DNA of 64,000 nt from Pyronema omphalodes (Eukaryota > Ascomycota > Pezizomycetes > Pezizales > Pyronemataceae): the NCBI GenBank assembly GCA_024516155.1, contig JAJJXM010000002.1, positions 1,426,001 to 1,490,000 of the forward strand, given 5' to 3'. A program made the translations under genes and the position numbers. Position 1 is the stretch's first letter; each line of letters opens with the position of its first letter. Positions 11,452 to 23,690 of the stretch are shown one piece after another. The notes beneath the pieces are model-generated. The model was given only the letters and a program-made list of their open reading frames with translations. It was not told the DNA's origin and did not search any database.

Positions 11452-12661
11452 TTGGATTCGTATGGGGTTTCTTCTGTTATTTCTTTTGCGATGCTATCTC
11501 AATGTTTGGTGAACGAATCCCTGTTTTCTTTTTCAGTCCATTTATACACCCACAGACCATGTTAGGTACGATACATATTTGTGCATCTATTTTCAATTTT
11601 TCTTCATGTTGCAGCATAGGCAATAATTGAGTCGATAAGAATGACTTAAAATAAGCTCGCGGAATGAAATCATAAGGACACTCTACATGAGCCCTCTTTC
11701 CAAAAGTGATAGAGCGTTCAAATGGATGATTATGAATAGTGGGGCCCCTGTATCGCGGACAAGTGTCTCATCTAGTACTCTCTATATACATATTTGAATG
11801 CATCCTTTTCCACACATAAAATCTTCCGAACATATCCAAGAACAGACTACATAATTTCTTTTTGCCGAATGATCATTATATTCCAATATTTTAGAATCCT
11901 TCCATCAATCCCAGACATTCCCCATATACCCTTATCATCACCATCACATCATCCAACATAAAACCTCTTCTATGAACCATCCGCAATCCCACATCTCGAA
12001 AATTAAAAATCCTTGCGCACATGATAAGTTTATCTTACCCAAAGACTAGTGACCATCAAAAAAATGAATTTTAAACATTCCTAAAGTTCATTATTAAGAA
12101 CTGGAGTCTCATCTATCATGAACATTGAAAACTGGGTTTTATATTTTTCTGTTATTCTACATAAGCCTACCTACCGCATTTTAGACCTTGACCAGCTGTG
12201 TACGAGTAAATAAATAAATAAATATGCTTTGTAGCTTATCATTTTTATGACTTGATTAATTATTTCATAATATCTATGAAATACACAGCAAGAAGGAATT
12301 AAAAATATGAGCGCAATATAATCACAGAAGCATCATCACGTGATCGTAAGTTTTATGTTTACGTCGAGTGATGTTTCATGCCGCGTGGTTGGTATCATAG
12401 AGATCGCATGCTTCTGTTTAAATATTTGGCTAATGAGAATGAATACTAGACATGTAAGACACCCCTGGAATATGTGGTAATTATAGTGATAGTGATAATG
12501 ATAGTTATAATCATTGAGGATGAACTTTAAGAGATCAGATAATACTGGGGAATTTGGAGTTGGTATATATTCCCAAATAACATTTTTCTCTCACACACCC
12601 ATCCTCCTCCTTTTCTCTTCTCCAATCTTTCATCCCCATTATCCATCTTCCTCCCCAAAAC
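11452..12661. other. AT-rich intergenic region between convergent genes
   Basis: This is the 3' flank of the RBR ligase and of the sulfoxide reductase. It is AT-rich with no supported gene. A perfect TCACGTGA palindrome lies at 12336-12343. Nothing else was recognised. Confidence 0.5.
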
Positions 12662-13369
12662 CTACCAATCACACCCCCGCGCCAACATCCCCACCAATTT
12701 CTCCAACCACCTTTTATCCACCTCCCCAAATCCGTCCTCGATAAGACAATCCACATCCAGCACAGCCACAACGCTATCTTCCACCATAATCGGCACCACA
12801 ATCTCACTTCTAGTCCCACTGTCACACGCAATATGACCTGGGAATTTCTCTACATCCGGAATAATCTGTGTGATACCCGTGGATGCTGCGTGGCCGCAGA
12901 CCCCCCGTGAAAAATGGATGGTTTGACAGGCTACACGGCCTTGGAAGGGGCCGAGGATAAGTTGTTTTGAGGTGGAGGGGTCGAGGGTGTAGAAACCTAA
13001 AGGAAGGGGGGGGGGGGGGGTGGTTAGCTGGGAGGGAGAAAGAAAAGGAGGAGATATAGGGGACAGGAAATGGGGATTTACCAGCCCAGTTAACAGATGC
13101 ATCAAGAGTTTGGTACATATACCACAGTAAGGAAGCGACATTAGCCAGGTTACAAACCTAGCCGGTTATTAGTTATTATTTATCAGCCCCACTTATTCCT
13201 TTTATTTATCATACATCCCCAGACTAGGTGGTGAATCATCGGAAGAAAAAAAAAAAAAACTTACCCAGTTTCTTTGCCCCTCTATCAAAGCTTCGGCATT
13301 CTCTAACACTTGCCGATATGCTTCGTCTCTTGTTATTCCTTTTTCGAAATTTGTTGCGTCGGCGTGAAC
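12662..13369 (-). CDS. free methionine-(R)-sulfoxide reductase (GAF domain), first exon not placed
   Basis: Supported exons on the minus strand are 13369-13265, 13157-13082 and 12996-12662, together coding 171 residues that start at VHADATNFEKG and end at the stop. The sequence follows the fRMsr family closely: GITRDEAYRQVLENAEALI, NWVCNLANVASLLW, SVNWAGFYTLD, then the GAF core. The three family cysteines are all present in ACQTIHF, GVCGHAAS and HIACDSGTRSE. The enzyme reduces free L-methionine-(R)-sulfoxide using thioredoxin and so helps repair oxidative damage. The initial exon, which probably codes only a few residues, lies upstream of 13372 beyond an intron with a GCTAAC branch site, and I could not choose an ATG. 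The 85-nt third intron has a 14-base C tract just before its acceptor. Confidence 0.85.
13007..13020. repeat. poly-G tract (poly-C on the coding strand) in an fRMsr intron
   Basis: Fourteen consecutive G on the plus strand form the pyrimidine tract of the last fRMsr intron, about ten bases before the CTTTAG acceptor. Length variation would change the spacing of the splice signals. Confidence 0.7.
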
Positions 13370-14511
13370 CTGCGGATGTTGATGGGTTGTTAGCTAGCTT
13401 TGTTTTTTGTGTTTTGGGTTGGTATGTTTTTGGTCAGAAGCTTGGTGGGAGGCTTAGCAGAAGTGAATTAGAGAGGGGAAAAAAAAACGAGGAAATAAAA
13501 AAAGGAAGCAAGAAAAGTAAATCAAATCAAAGAAAAGAAAAAAAAAAAAACAAAAAAAAACAAGAAACCGCAAAAACAAAATCCCCATCAAAAAAAAAGC
13601 CGTATCGTTCCCTTCCCATTCTCCATGCTTTCATCACTTCCAGATAATCCTCAACCAACGATAGGTAACATTATTATCCCTACCCATAACCAACCATAAA
13701 TAAAATCCCAAATGCGGGGGTTCAGTCCAAAAGTTCCGAGAGTTCCAAGGGTTCCAAGGGTCCTAAAATTTCCAATTCCTCTTTCTGCTGTAACACCGTA
13801 ATACCGTGATACCATAACACCATAACACCGTAATACCGTGATGTTGTAATACTCTACCACCACGATATCCTATAACACCGTAACACAATATCCCCCTCTA
13901 ACATCCCCATACCATACCATACCATACCACCCTACCATGCTACCATGCCACAACATACACGGTAACAAACACCCGTAACATCGTATGAACTATAACATCC
14001 AAGATGCTCCTCATCGCCATCGGGTGTGATGTATGTGCTTCCGTATATATGGTTCCAGTATTATGGCAACTTGACATTGACATTGACGTTGATTTCCACT
14101 ACCAGAAAGGGAGGTAGAAGAAGGAAAACAGATACAGAGGCAAAGGCAAAGCCAAAAGCAAAGACAAAGGCTTACCATTACTTCCTTCTCAAAAATTTCA
14201 ACTTCCAGGCGTCGCGTAGTAGGATCGCGATTGTATTTCTTGATTTATGGTTCCGGGTGGGGATGATACCTATAGTAGTAGTATATGGTAAGTAAGAATA
14301 TGTTAAGATGTATGTAAGATGTATTATATGAGGATATGTTAAGTTTGTGTAAGGATATAGTTAAGCAGAGCTGTGATGTGTTCGATAAGGAGTATTAAAC
14401 TGGGAACTTTATCGTACTCGTACATACCCAAGCCGGCCCTGAGCCAATATAGAGAATACTATATAATATATGATCCGATATTTCGTGGTACCGTGTACGG
14501 TGTGCGGTGTA

Positions 14512-14697
14512 TGCTGTGATGCTGTGATGCTGTGATGCTGTGATGCTGTGATGCTGTGATGCTGTGATGCTGTGATGCTGTGATGCTGTGATGCTGTGAT
14601 GCTGTGATGCTGTGATGCTGTGATGCTGTGATGCTGTGATGCTGTGATGCTGTGATGTTGTGATGTTGTGATGCTGTGATGCTGTATACTGTGATGC
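14512..14697. repeat. octamer microsatellite, unit GATGCTGT, about 22 copies
   Basis: Nearly perfect head-to-tail copies of GATGCTGT with two GATGTTGT variants near the right end. Because eight is not a multiple of three, all three minus frames stay open and give Ser-Ile-Thr-Ala-Ser-Gln-His-His strings. These are not genes. Confidence 0.95.
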
Positions 14698-15411
14698 TGT
14701 GTATGATGCTGCAGGGCGCGCACAACCAAGGCGCGCAGTAATATGTTCAGTGTTCAATATTCAGTGTTCAGTGTTCAGCTATGAATGAATCTAAGTCCAA
14801 ACCCACATGGCAAGCCATCAAGCGATCATGTCATCAAGCCATCATGATCGTATCACTGCGGGGTAAAACTTTCTAGCTAAGCCTAGCTAAGCCTAGTGTC
14901 ATAATGTCATGGTACCCGAGTTCACGCTAACGCTAACGCTGGGCTGGGATATGGTTCCACCGTTTATCACTGTTCTATAACTTTCATAGCTTTGATGGTG
15001 GGGCATATTACAGCCGATAGATATGGTCGTGGATAGAAATACGGGTTATGGTTGTGATGCTGGACGATTTATGATATGTATGTATAATATCGGTTTGTAG
15101 TTTGGATATGTATGATTTCTTTGGATTAATCTCTAATCCCTAATAAGTAGTGAGAAGGATTAAGGATTAGAGGATTAAAGGATGTTATGGTATGGTATGT
15201 ATAGGCACATGGTATGACATGGTATGACAACGGTATGGTATCATTTATTTTACGCCATCCTGCCAGACTGCTGGGACCATCTGATCTTTAGATTTTATAA
15301 GGTGTAATATAATATAAGCGAACTGATGTTACAAGCATATAGTATGTAGAACTATATCAAGTTACAAGTTACGAGTTACACCGTATGGTTGCACAGGGGA
15401 TTTAAACTTCG

Positions 15412-15515
15412 CGGTCACCTTTGCCTTTACCTTTGCCTTTGTCTGCACCTTTGCCTTTGCCTTTGACTTCACCTTTGTCTTTGCCTTTAACTTCGCGTTT
15501 ACCTTTGTCTGCACC
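15412..15515. repeat. imperfect CTTTGC/CTTTAC hexamer-dodecamer repeat
   Basis: Alternating CACCTTTGCCTTTACCTTTGCC-like words run for about 100 bp. The array is imperfect and consistent with a decayed microsatellite. Confidence 0.8.
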
Positions 15516-15673
15516 TTCACCACAACATGTCGCACTACTCCCTACGATATAAAAATCTACTAGTATTTCCGGAATCTATTTACTCTTCCCCAAATTCCCG
15601 CAAGCTTTCACTCCCTATTGACCATCCATAATCCCAACCCGCATCTACTGTTAAACCAAGATTCCCTACTTAT

Positions 15674-17343
15674 TTACTCCTCATGTTTAGGCGCCACCTC
15701 CCAGTACGGAAACTTCTGATCGAACTCTAATTGTTCCGGATCCAACTCTGGGTAGTTAGTTTTAATACACTTGATGACTTCGTCATACATAATTCTGTAC
15801 CTGCATTTTGTTTTTTTAGATTAGCATTTTTTCCACAACATGCTTCTTCAGTTATAGGTCAGCATAACTACGTCACTCACCCCATCGGATTGAAATGTAA
15901 CCCATCCCTCAACAACTCTCCCATTTTCTCATTTCTCGGCATCTGTTTACACCCAGGAATCTTATTCTCCTCTCCTTCGTTCCATTGATATCCCGGCTGG
16001 GCATACTCAATAAATGCACCCCATAAATCAACAACGGGTACTCCTAGCTCCTTACCAACGGAGAGAGCTGCGTCGCGGTATTGCTTGGTTTGTGCTGCTA
16101 GACGCTGGATGTAGTGCTTTCCTTTTGCGGCATCGCATTCTTGCGTGATGTACTCGCAGACTGGAGGAGGGGTGATGAGGATTAGGGAGGGGGAGTGCGC
16201 GAGGATTAGAGGGTGGGTGCAGAGGGTGCGGAGGTTACGGGTGTAGGAGGTGAGGGGGATGTGTTGAAGCTGGCCCTGGAGGACGGCGTCGTTGGCACCG
16301 AAGAAAATGGTCTAAGGTTGAGGTGTTAGATATTCGGGAGATAGAGATAAAAAATATAATGAAAGGGAATTCGAAAAATAAAGCAGTGGATAGAGGGTAT
16401 ATGGAGACTAACCATAAGTTTAATTCTACATTCTTCAGTTGGGGGAGGGATGACTTTGGGAAGGATGTGAAGTGCGTGAGAGGTATTGTATCCACTGATT
16501 TTTACCGTTGTTAGAAGCCATAATAACCATCACCATCATGTGAAATAAATAATTCGTATTTAAATTAAAATCCGGTGATATGTGTGTGTGTGTTTGGAAA
16601 GGCTTGGTATGGTGTGTTAAAGGACCCGCGTGCTCACCTAAATCCCCGGGCAACAACGTCTAGCTTGCGTCGATAAACTGTAGCAGAAGTTAGCGCGGGA
16701 TTCGCTAAGAGACTCTAAGAGCCGCCGGATAACGGGTGCCTCGGGCTTCCCGGACTCCCCGGGTGCTGCGCGTGCTTTGGCTTGCAGTGCAGAAGAGACA
16801 GAGCTGAGGTGGAACAGTTTGAAGCAAGAGCGAGCAGGAGCAAGCAAGGTGAAGCAACACAACGCAACATGCCCACGCATACCCGAACCGCACTCCGACA
16901 CTCCGAATACTCCGGATAGAATCCAGTTTCCGCATGCTTTATATATTGGGGGATTATCAGAACTCACCATTCGTAAATTCAGCTCCAAATCCAAACCCAC
17001 TGTTTCATAGCAGAAAGACAAAAAGTTAGCGGTGTTACTTCCCATTGGTCAATAGAGATGGGTTTCTGGTTCGGCTCGGCGTTTATACTGAGCTTTTGGT
17101 CTACCTGGCTAGGTCCTCTAGAGTAGATACTCCGGACGCGATGTCATGGAGTAGATAGCCCCGCCGAACCTTCTCGCCCCCCTCACCACCTCAACCCCTC
17201 AACCCCGCAAACACGGGATACACAAATTTACCCCTCTTTATGCTGGAGGTAAGGGCAGAAAATACATACCGAGTTTGCTCATAGGATTGTTCAGTGATTG
17301 AATCACCAAACAAGAGGATTTTGTTGTAGTCTGCGAATGCCAT
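15674..17343 (-). CDS. IAH1: GDSL/SGNH esterase, isoamyl-acetate-hydrolysing type
   Basis: Six exons on the minus strand: 17343-17270, 16999-16968, 16677-16638, 16494-16413, 16311-15881 and 15800-15674. They join in frame to 261 aa, about the family length. The SGNH blocks are all visible: block I ILLFGDSITE with the nucleophile Ser; block II RGFSGYNT; block III FFGAND with its Asn; and the C-terminal GLHFNPMGY with the catalytic His. VVDLWGAF precedes the last block, as in IAH1. Yeast IAH1 hydrolyses isoamyl acetate and other short esters in the cytosol, and no signal peptide is seen here. Exons 2 and 3 are only 32 and 40 nt, and the first intron is 270 nt, so an alternative first exon cannot be ruled out. 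The gene is divergent from the CLC gene. Confidence 0.9.
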
Positions 17344-18520
17344 TGTGTTGTTGTTGAGGAATTGGGAATTGAGAGTGGATGACGATGGTTTGCATACCTA
17401 TTTGCTAACGCTTTATTTAGGAGCTGCTGCTTACGCGCACGCGGGAGGGTGGGAGGGGGGAGAGGGGGCGGCTTGGTGGGGCGCGGTGCTGTGATGTAGG
17501 CCAATGCAGGTTAAATAAGCATAATGCCTATTTTGGCTTAGAATGTTATATGATTTGTACTACCTGATAAGGTTAGCACTTACTTAGTCTACAGATCTGA
17601 GGCTCTGCAGACCCTGGTGCTTACCCTGACTTGACCATGATTGGTTACTCCAAGCTCTGCAGATCTGTAACATGTGCCCTTTGGAAACGGTGTCGTCGGC
17701 GGCGGTTTGCTTGATGGACACCCTGGGCGTGAGTGGGCGTGTGGCATGGGTTGTTGTTTAGATTGCTGCCTCCCTATTAGAGGAGATTGAAAAAGCACCC
17801 CGGAGAACTCCCGATGCACTTTCACCCGTCTGATGAAATTCTGATGAAATTCTGATGAAATTCTGATGATCGCCCCGGCGAATGACACAAAAAAGCATGC
17901 CGCCCAACAAGACACAGACTTAAACATCCGCGCCTGACGCTACCACAAGAACCAAACGTGCACGGGCTTCGGGTGCTGCGTGACGATGAGAGGAGATGGG
18001 AGGATGATGTCTTCCCCGGCTGCGAAATCTATCAACTGCCTAACCTGGGCAAGCAACATAAACATATCCAAACCCCCATAATAACTGAAACCCCCACAAA
18101 ATCAGGACAAGTCATGATAGTCTCTAGATAGTTCTCCGCTACATACCCGCCAGAGCTGCCAGGGAGAGGAAAGTAGAGTTAGCTGATACACCGATACTCC
18201 ATCAAATCCGGAAAAGCGAGAGTCCGAGAGTCCCACAACCAACCCCCCAGCCTCTTCGAAAGATTAAACTACTCTCTATCTAATTCTATATACACCCCTC
18301 TCTTCCTCCGAGTCCTTCTCGTTCTCCTTGCGAACCTAACCTGGTCCCGCGCATGTCGAGTCCGACAAGACGCCCATAACACACCGAAAGTCGCCGGTAA
18401 CTGTGCAAAGCTTGAGTCGAAACTAACCAGACCAGCAAGCGAACGTGAGAGGTCCCAGAGCTTCTTCAACTTCTCACCAGTAACAGCAGTCCCGAAAGCA
18501 CAACGACGTCATCTGAAACC
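17344..18520. other. divergent intergenic region, esterase/CLC
   Basis: About 1.2 kb presumably holds both promoters. Three tandem copies of TCTGATGAAAT lie at 17828-17870. A 112-codon minus frame (17589-17927) begins with a hydrophobic, signal-like stretch but has no recognisable domain and is treated as chance. The region just before 18521 is rich in CT and probably the CLC leader. Confidence 0.45.
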
Positions 18521-21500
18521 ATGGAGGCCGATGAGAACATGCCGGCGTTGTCCAGACAGACATCGTATGGTGGCATAGACTTTCAGGAGCCTGAAGGAAG
18601 ACCACGGCACCATCGTCGGAGACCTTCAAACAGGAGTGAGGCAAGCTACAACAGCCAAAGAAGTACCCTGGATCCAGATGAGAACACTGGCCTATTAAGC
18701 GCTCGAGACGCGTTCCATAGGAGAAATTATAGTTCGGTTCCTGGAACTCCAAGACCGCGTTTGTCGCGCCATCAATCTACAGTTCAGAGTCCGAAGACTA
18801 TGCGCAGTAGGGCTGCGTCGTTTACTCACAGACTCACTAAAGCACTGTCTTCATATGATTTGAAGAATAAGCGTGATGAGCCCTTTTTGGAGGATCGTGT
18901 TTGGTACGATCAGGTTAGTGGTCTGTGCTCTGTTTGCTCGAGCTCTTTGCTAACTGGTGGTGTTTAGTTTACTTCGACCGGTACGTAGAAGGGTACCGCA
19001 GACCACCGAACAAGAACGACAACTAACAAAGTACAGACTGGATCAACGATGCAATTAAAGACGCCTACCGTGTTAAAGCTCTCCGAGCTCGGCAAGACTT
19101 CCGTGGTCGTTTATTCGCATGGTTCGACGGTGCTCAGGGTTGGGTTTTGGTCGCTATCATTGGTTTCATTGCTGCCTGTGTAGCTTTCTTCGTGGATGTC
19201 ACAGAGAATGTGTTGTTTGACTTCAAAGATGGATACTGCACAAGTACGGCGCAAAGATGCCCTTTCCCAATGACAAGGCTTTGGTTCTAACGGCGTGTAG
19301 AAACATGGTACTATAGCAAGAAGAAGTGCTGTCTCAGTGAAGACTGTAAGGTCCCCGTGCATATCTCCAATATGGATACTGATGATACCAGCCAACGAAT
19401 TTTGTCCCATGTGGAATCAATGGTCCAAGGCCTTTACTGGCTCGGAAACTCCCATCGTCTGGATTGATTACATGGTCTACGTTATTCTAACAGTATGCCT
19501 GGCTACGCTCTCTTCGCATCTTACTATGACGACGAAGACTGTCCTTCCAGGATCTCTTCAGATTCATACCGTAGATGAGGATCTTTCCAACATAGCGCCC
19601 ACTCCCGGTAGCTCAGACTCTGGTTCATCTCAGCATGTCACTACCAAGATGGCCGAGCCTGTCAGCTATTACTCCGCCGCTGGATCCGGTGTTGCTGAAG
19701 TAAAGGTCATTCTGTCTGGTTTTGTTTTGCACGGATACCTTGGTCTCAAGACTCTCGTTGTAAAGACATTCGCCTTGATTCTGAGTGTATCTTCTGGTCT
19801 CAGTTTGGGTAAAGAGGGGTGAGTACAATTTTTGGATCACCAGTGTTATCAGATCTGACGATAATCTAGTCCTTACGTACACATTGCTACATGTGTTGGT
19901 AACATTTGCTGTCGTTTGTTTTCCAAGTACAACCACAACGATGCCAAGCGCCGAGAGATGCTTTCTGCCAGTGCTGCGGCCGGTGTTGCTGTCGCTTTCG
20001 GTGCTCCTATTGGTGGTGTTTTGTTCTCTTTGGAGGAAGTCAGGTAGGGTTTGTCAATTCCAATATCGCAGTCTTTACTAACATTATGATAGTTACTACT
20101 TTCCCGCCAAGACCTTATTCCGTACCTTCTTCTGCTGTATTGTGGCGGCGCTTTCTCTCAAGTTCCTCAATCCCTATGGAACTGGAAAAATTGTCCTCTT
20201 CCAAGTCCGCTACATTACCGACTGGCACATCTTTGAGCTCTTCATCTTCGTCTTTCTCGGAGTATGTGGTGGTATCTACGGAGCAATGTTCATCAAAGCG
20301 AGCAAATACTGGGCCACGACCTTCCGCAAGAACAAGTTCATCAAGGCCCATCCTATTTGGGAGCTTTCCTTTGTCGCTTTAATCACCGGACTGGTTAGCT
20401 ACTGGAACCGTTACGTCAAACTTGCTGTCTCTGAGCTTCTCTTTGAGCTTGCCAGTCCCTGTTCCTCCAATCCCTCTGAGAACACTGGACTTTGCCCTCA
20501 GCCCGATGAGATCCCTAGCACCATCTTGTACCTGCTAATAGCACTAGCCATCAAGTCAATGCTAACGTGAGTATTCCCAACCCCTCCGCCGATGCGATGC
20601 CATCATGCAAATCATAACAATCACTAATCCATCTGCAGAGTAATCACTTTCGGCACTAAGGTTCCTGCCGGAGTCTACGTCCCCACCATGGTTATCGGCG
20701 GTATCATGGGCCACCTCGTCGGTCTATCTATTGAATACGCATACTACCAGTTCCCGAACTCCCTTATCTTTGCATCTTGTGGGGCCGATACATCCCCCAG
20801 TAAATGCGTGGTGCCCGGAGTTTATGCAATGGTCTGCGCCGGTGCCGTCATGTGTGGTGTCACTCGTCTTTCTGTTACACTCGCGGTTATTCTTTTCGAG
20901 CTTACAGGATCACTCGACCATGTCCTTCCTTTCTCTCTTGCGGTACTAGTCAGCAAATGGACTGCCGATGCCATTGAGCCACTTTCTATCTACGATCTGT
21001 TGACGGATCTGAACTCTTACCCTTACCTGGATACAAAGATGAAACCTGTCTTTGATTCTCGCCTCGCTGATATTACCCCGAGGTATAATCCTAGTCGTAT
21101 CATCGATATTTCGGAATCCTCTCTAGTTGCTGCCTCTGATTTAAGGACTAAGTTGAAGGCACTTCAAGCTGTTGGACAACTCGATGGTGGTCTTCCAGTT
21201 GTTAGAGATGGAATTTTAGTTGGTCTTATCCCAGCACCTGATTTGGAATATGCACTAGATGGATTGAAAGAAGAGGAAGAAGAATATTGTCTCATGGCCC
21301 CTAAAGATGAATATGGCAGCATTGAGAGTGATGATGAGGACTTTGGGGAGGAAGGAAGGGGAAGAAAGGATCCCACGGATTTTACTGCTTATATTGATCC
21401 GGCTCCCGTTTCGCTGGAACGCAACAGTCCAATGGATTTGGTTTGGGAATGCTTTGCTAAGTTGGGATTGAGATACCTTTGTGTCCTCAAAGATGGGAAA

Positions 21501-21630
21501 TTTGCTGGTGTGGTATGTTATCTGCAAAACCTCGAATCGGATTCTTTTGCTAATTTGATTGTTTATATAGGTTCACAAAAAGGCTTTTGTTAAATACCTC
21601 AAGGATGTAACAGAAGGAAAAGCCCAGTAA
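18521..21630 (+). CDS. CLC-type chloride/proton exchanger with CBS domains
   Basis: Nine exons: 18521-18913, 18968-18980, 19037-19243, 19301-19345, 19392-19818, 19870-20043, 20093-20566, 20639-21512 and 21571-21630. They close in frame to 888 aa. The N-terminal 120 residues are cytosolic and Ser/Arg-rich. The membrane part follows the intracellular CLC-3/4/5 and Gef1 pattern: [25 protein letters not shown] with the gating glutamate E361, [21 protein letters not shown] with the proton glutamate E418, and [14 protein letters not shown]. The presence of both glutamates points to a 2Cl-/H+ exchanger of endosomes, Golgi or vacuole rather than a plasma-membrane channel. Two CBS domains occupy the C-terminal third, separated by an acidic insert, and end in [10 protein letters not shown]. 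Exon 2 is a 13-nt microexon. Exon 4 is 45 nt and its donor (GTAAGG) was chosen to keep frame. Confidence 0.92.
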
Positions 21631-22844
21631 ATCCGATTTGTTATTTTTTTTCAAAACGCCTATAAAAAGTCGTCAAATTTCCCCTCAGTTTACCCGACGC
21701 ATGTTCAGCACAAGTTCTGGCGAAATTAGGAGAAATCAGGAGAAATCAGGCGAAATTAAAAGGGGGGCAGTCAAAGTTGAAAGTAGAAGAGTAGATGAGT
21801 TTATGCATTGGGTTAAACTGGAGTTGTTGTTTAAGGAGGGGAAATGTTTACATACGTCTTGTTTTTTTTGGGGGATGCTTCTTCTTTTGCTGTTTTTTTT
21901 TTCTTTGATTTGATTTGATTGATTTGATTTGATTGATTTGAGTGATTTTGGGGAGTCGTTGTGGTGTGGTGTTGGGTTGTAGGTTCCATGTTGCATGTTA
22001 CATGTTGTAGGTTGAGCTTTTTTTTTTGTTTATGGTTTGCGGATGTGTTGTTGTTTGATTTGCTTTATATGCTGTGCTCTTTTATTTAAGATGAGTTGAG
22101 ATAAGGTGAGGTGAGCTGTTGTGGTGATGCGAGGTGAGGCGAGCTGTTGTGTTGAGATGAATTAAGGGGAGTTGAAATGTTGAGCTGTTGAGCTGTTGAG
22201 CTGTGGAGGTGAAGTGATGTTGAAAATACCCTGATATCCTGATACCCCGAAAAGAGAGAAAGGAGGTTGTTGTGTTTATACATATGGATTTGATTTGATA
22301 TGATGATGGTATGTTATGTTGGCTTGGCTTTGGTTAAACTGATATAGCTGATATAGCTGGTGTAGCTGATATAGCTGATGTAGCTGGTGTATATGATATA
22401 TATGATATGGTTATATATAAATGATTATATATGATTATATGTAAAAAATGATATGGTTATATGTTGGGATTTTTTATGAAATGTACGAATTGTGATATTA
22501 TTGTGATGTTATGAACGATATAAATGCGATATTTCAAAATCTTTTGCAAGCCATGAAGTCCTTTGCAAGCCATGAAGTCCTTTGCAAGCCACGAAAGCAA
22601 TGAAATCCTTTGCAACCCCCGAAATCCACAAAAGCCATGAAATCTTTACAAGATTCATAACTTTCCATCATCTACCTAGGCTCCCATACCAAATATATTA
22701 CAACCATACAGCATAGAAACCACTCCTCCCTTCCTCCCTTCCTCCCTCTTCACCGAATCCATGAAGCTTTGTATTATAATTATAATTATACCGGTACTGG
22801 ATATAGAGGAAGTATATAGACTGGTCACTGGCTATGGGATAAAC

Positions 22845-22910
22845 TTACTAGCTGAGATAAACTGTGATAGCGGAGATAAACTGTGATAGCGGAGATAAAC
22901 TGTAATAAGG
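22845..22910. repeat. 19-bp tandem repeat, about three copies
   Basis: The unit GAGATAAACTGTGATAGCG is repeated about three times with small changes. It is a short minisatellite within the larger repeat region. Confidence 0.8.
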
Positions 22911-22976
22911 GATAGAGAATAGGAGATATAAGGGGCGCGGAGTATTACTATTTGTATATTCGTAGATCCGGATTCT

Positions 22977-23212
22977 AGATTCTAGATTCGTAGATTCGTA
23001 GATTCGTAGATTCGTAGATTCGTATATCCGGATTCGTATATTCGTAGATTCGTATATTCGTATGTTCGTAGATTCGTAGATTCGTAGATTTGTAGATTCG
23101 TATATCCGGATTCTAGATTCGTGGGTTTTAGATTCGTAGATTCGTATATTCGTAGATTCGTATATTCGTATATTCGTATATTCGGATATCCGGATTCTAG
23201 ATTCTGGATTCT
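22977..23212. repeat. 8-bp tandem array, unit ATTCGTAG/ATTCGTAT
   Basis: About 235 bp is built from ATTCGTAG and ATTCGTAT units, interrupted several times by a CCGGATTCTAGATTCT word. The regular interruptions suggest a higher-order structure. Confidence 0.9.
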
Positions 23213-23400
23213 AGGTTCTGGATTCCAAATTCTAGATTCTAGATTCTAAATTCTAGATATCAAGACATCGGATTGGACGGTGTATACGATAACGATAGCG
23301 ATAACGATAACGATAGGGAGCGCGACTGCAAGGGATATGGGGAATTTGTTATACGGGTGAGATATGGAATATGGAATATGGAATTGGGTATAGTATTTGG

Positions 23401-23516
23401 AATCGTGGGATTGTGGGATTGTGGGATTGTGGGATTGTGGGATTGTGGGATTGTGGGATTGTGGGATTGTGGGATTGTGGGATTGTGGGATTGTGGGATT
23501 GTGGGATTGTGGGATT
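23401..23516. repeat. 9-bp tandem array, unit GATTGTGGG, about 13 copies
   Basis: The copies are perfect. The period is nine, so the frame stays open and gives runs of Gly-Ile-Val-Gly-Leu-Trp-Asp-Cys in overlapping ORFs. These are repeat artefacts. Confidence 0.95.
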
Positions 23517-23690
23517 AGAGGATATTGGAGGATATTGGAGGATATTGGAGGATATTGGAGGATATTGGAGGATATTGGAGGATATTGGAGGATATTGGAG
23601 GATATTGGAGGATATTGGAGGATATTGGAGGATATTGGAGGATATTGGAGGATATTGGAGGATATTGGAGGATATTGGAGGAGATTGGAG
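23517..23690. repeat. 10-bp tandem array, unit GAGGATATTG, about 17 copies
   Basis: This array begins immediately where the 9-bp array ends. Units are perfect apart from one GAGGAGATTG near the right edge. The junction of two unrelated arrays without a spacer is notable. Confidence 0.95.

Larger units (their letters stand above)
13373..15673. other. repeat-rich spacer upstream of fRMsr and downstream of the esterase
   Basis: No gene was recognised apart from the missing first fRMsr exon, which must lie near its right-hand neighbour. Visible contents are an A-rich stretch at 13490-13600, short GTTCCAAGG repeats near 13735-13765, repeated ATACCGTAATACCGTG words near 13795-13870, an octamer array at 14512-14697, and CTTTGC-rich repeats at 15412-15515. 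All open frames here are products of the repeats. Confidence 0.5.

Noticed and set aside
14395..14757. Three overlapping His/Gln/Ser-rich frames on the minus strand
   Set aside because: They are translations of an octamer microsatellite.
22977..23690. CRISPR-like array
   Set aside because: The units are contiguous with no unique spacers and the genome is eukaryotic. These are minisatellites.
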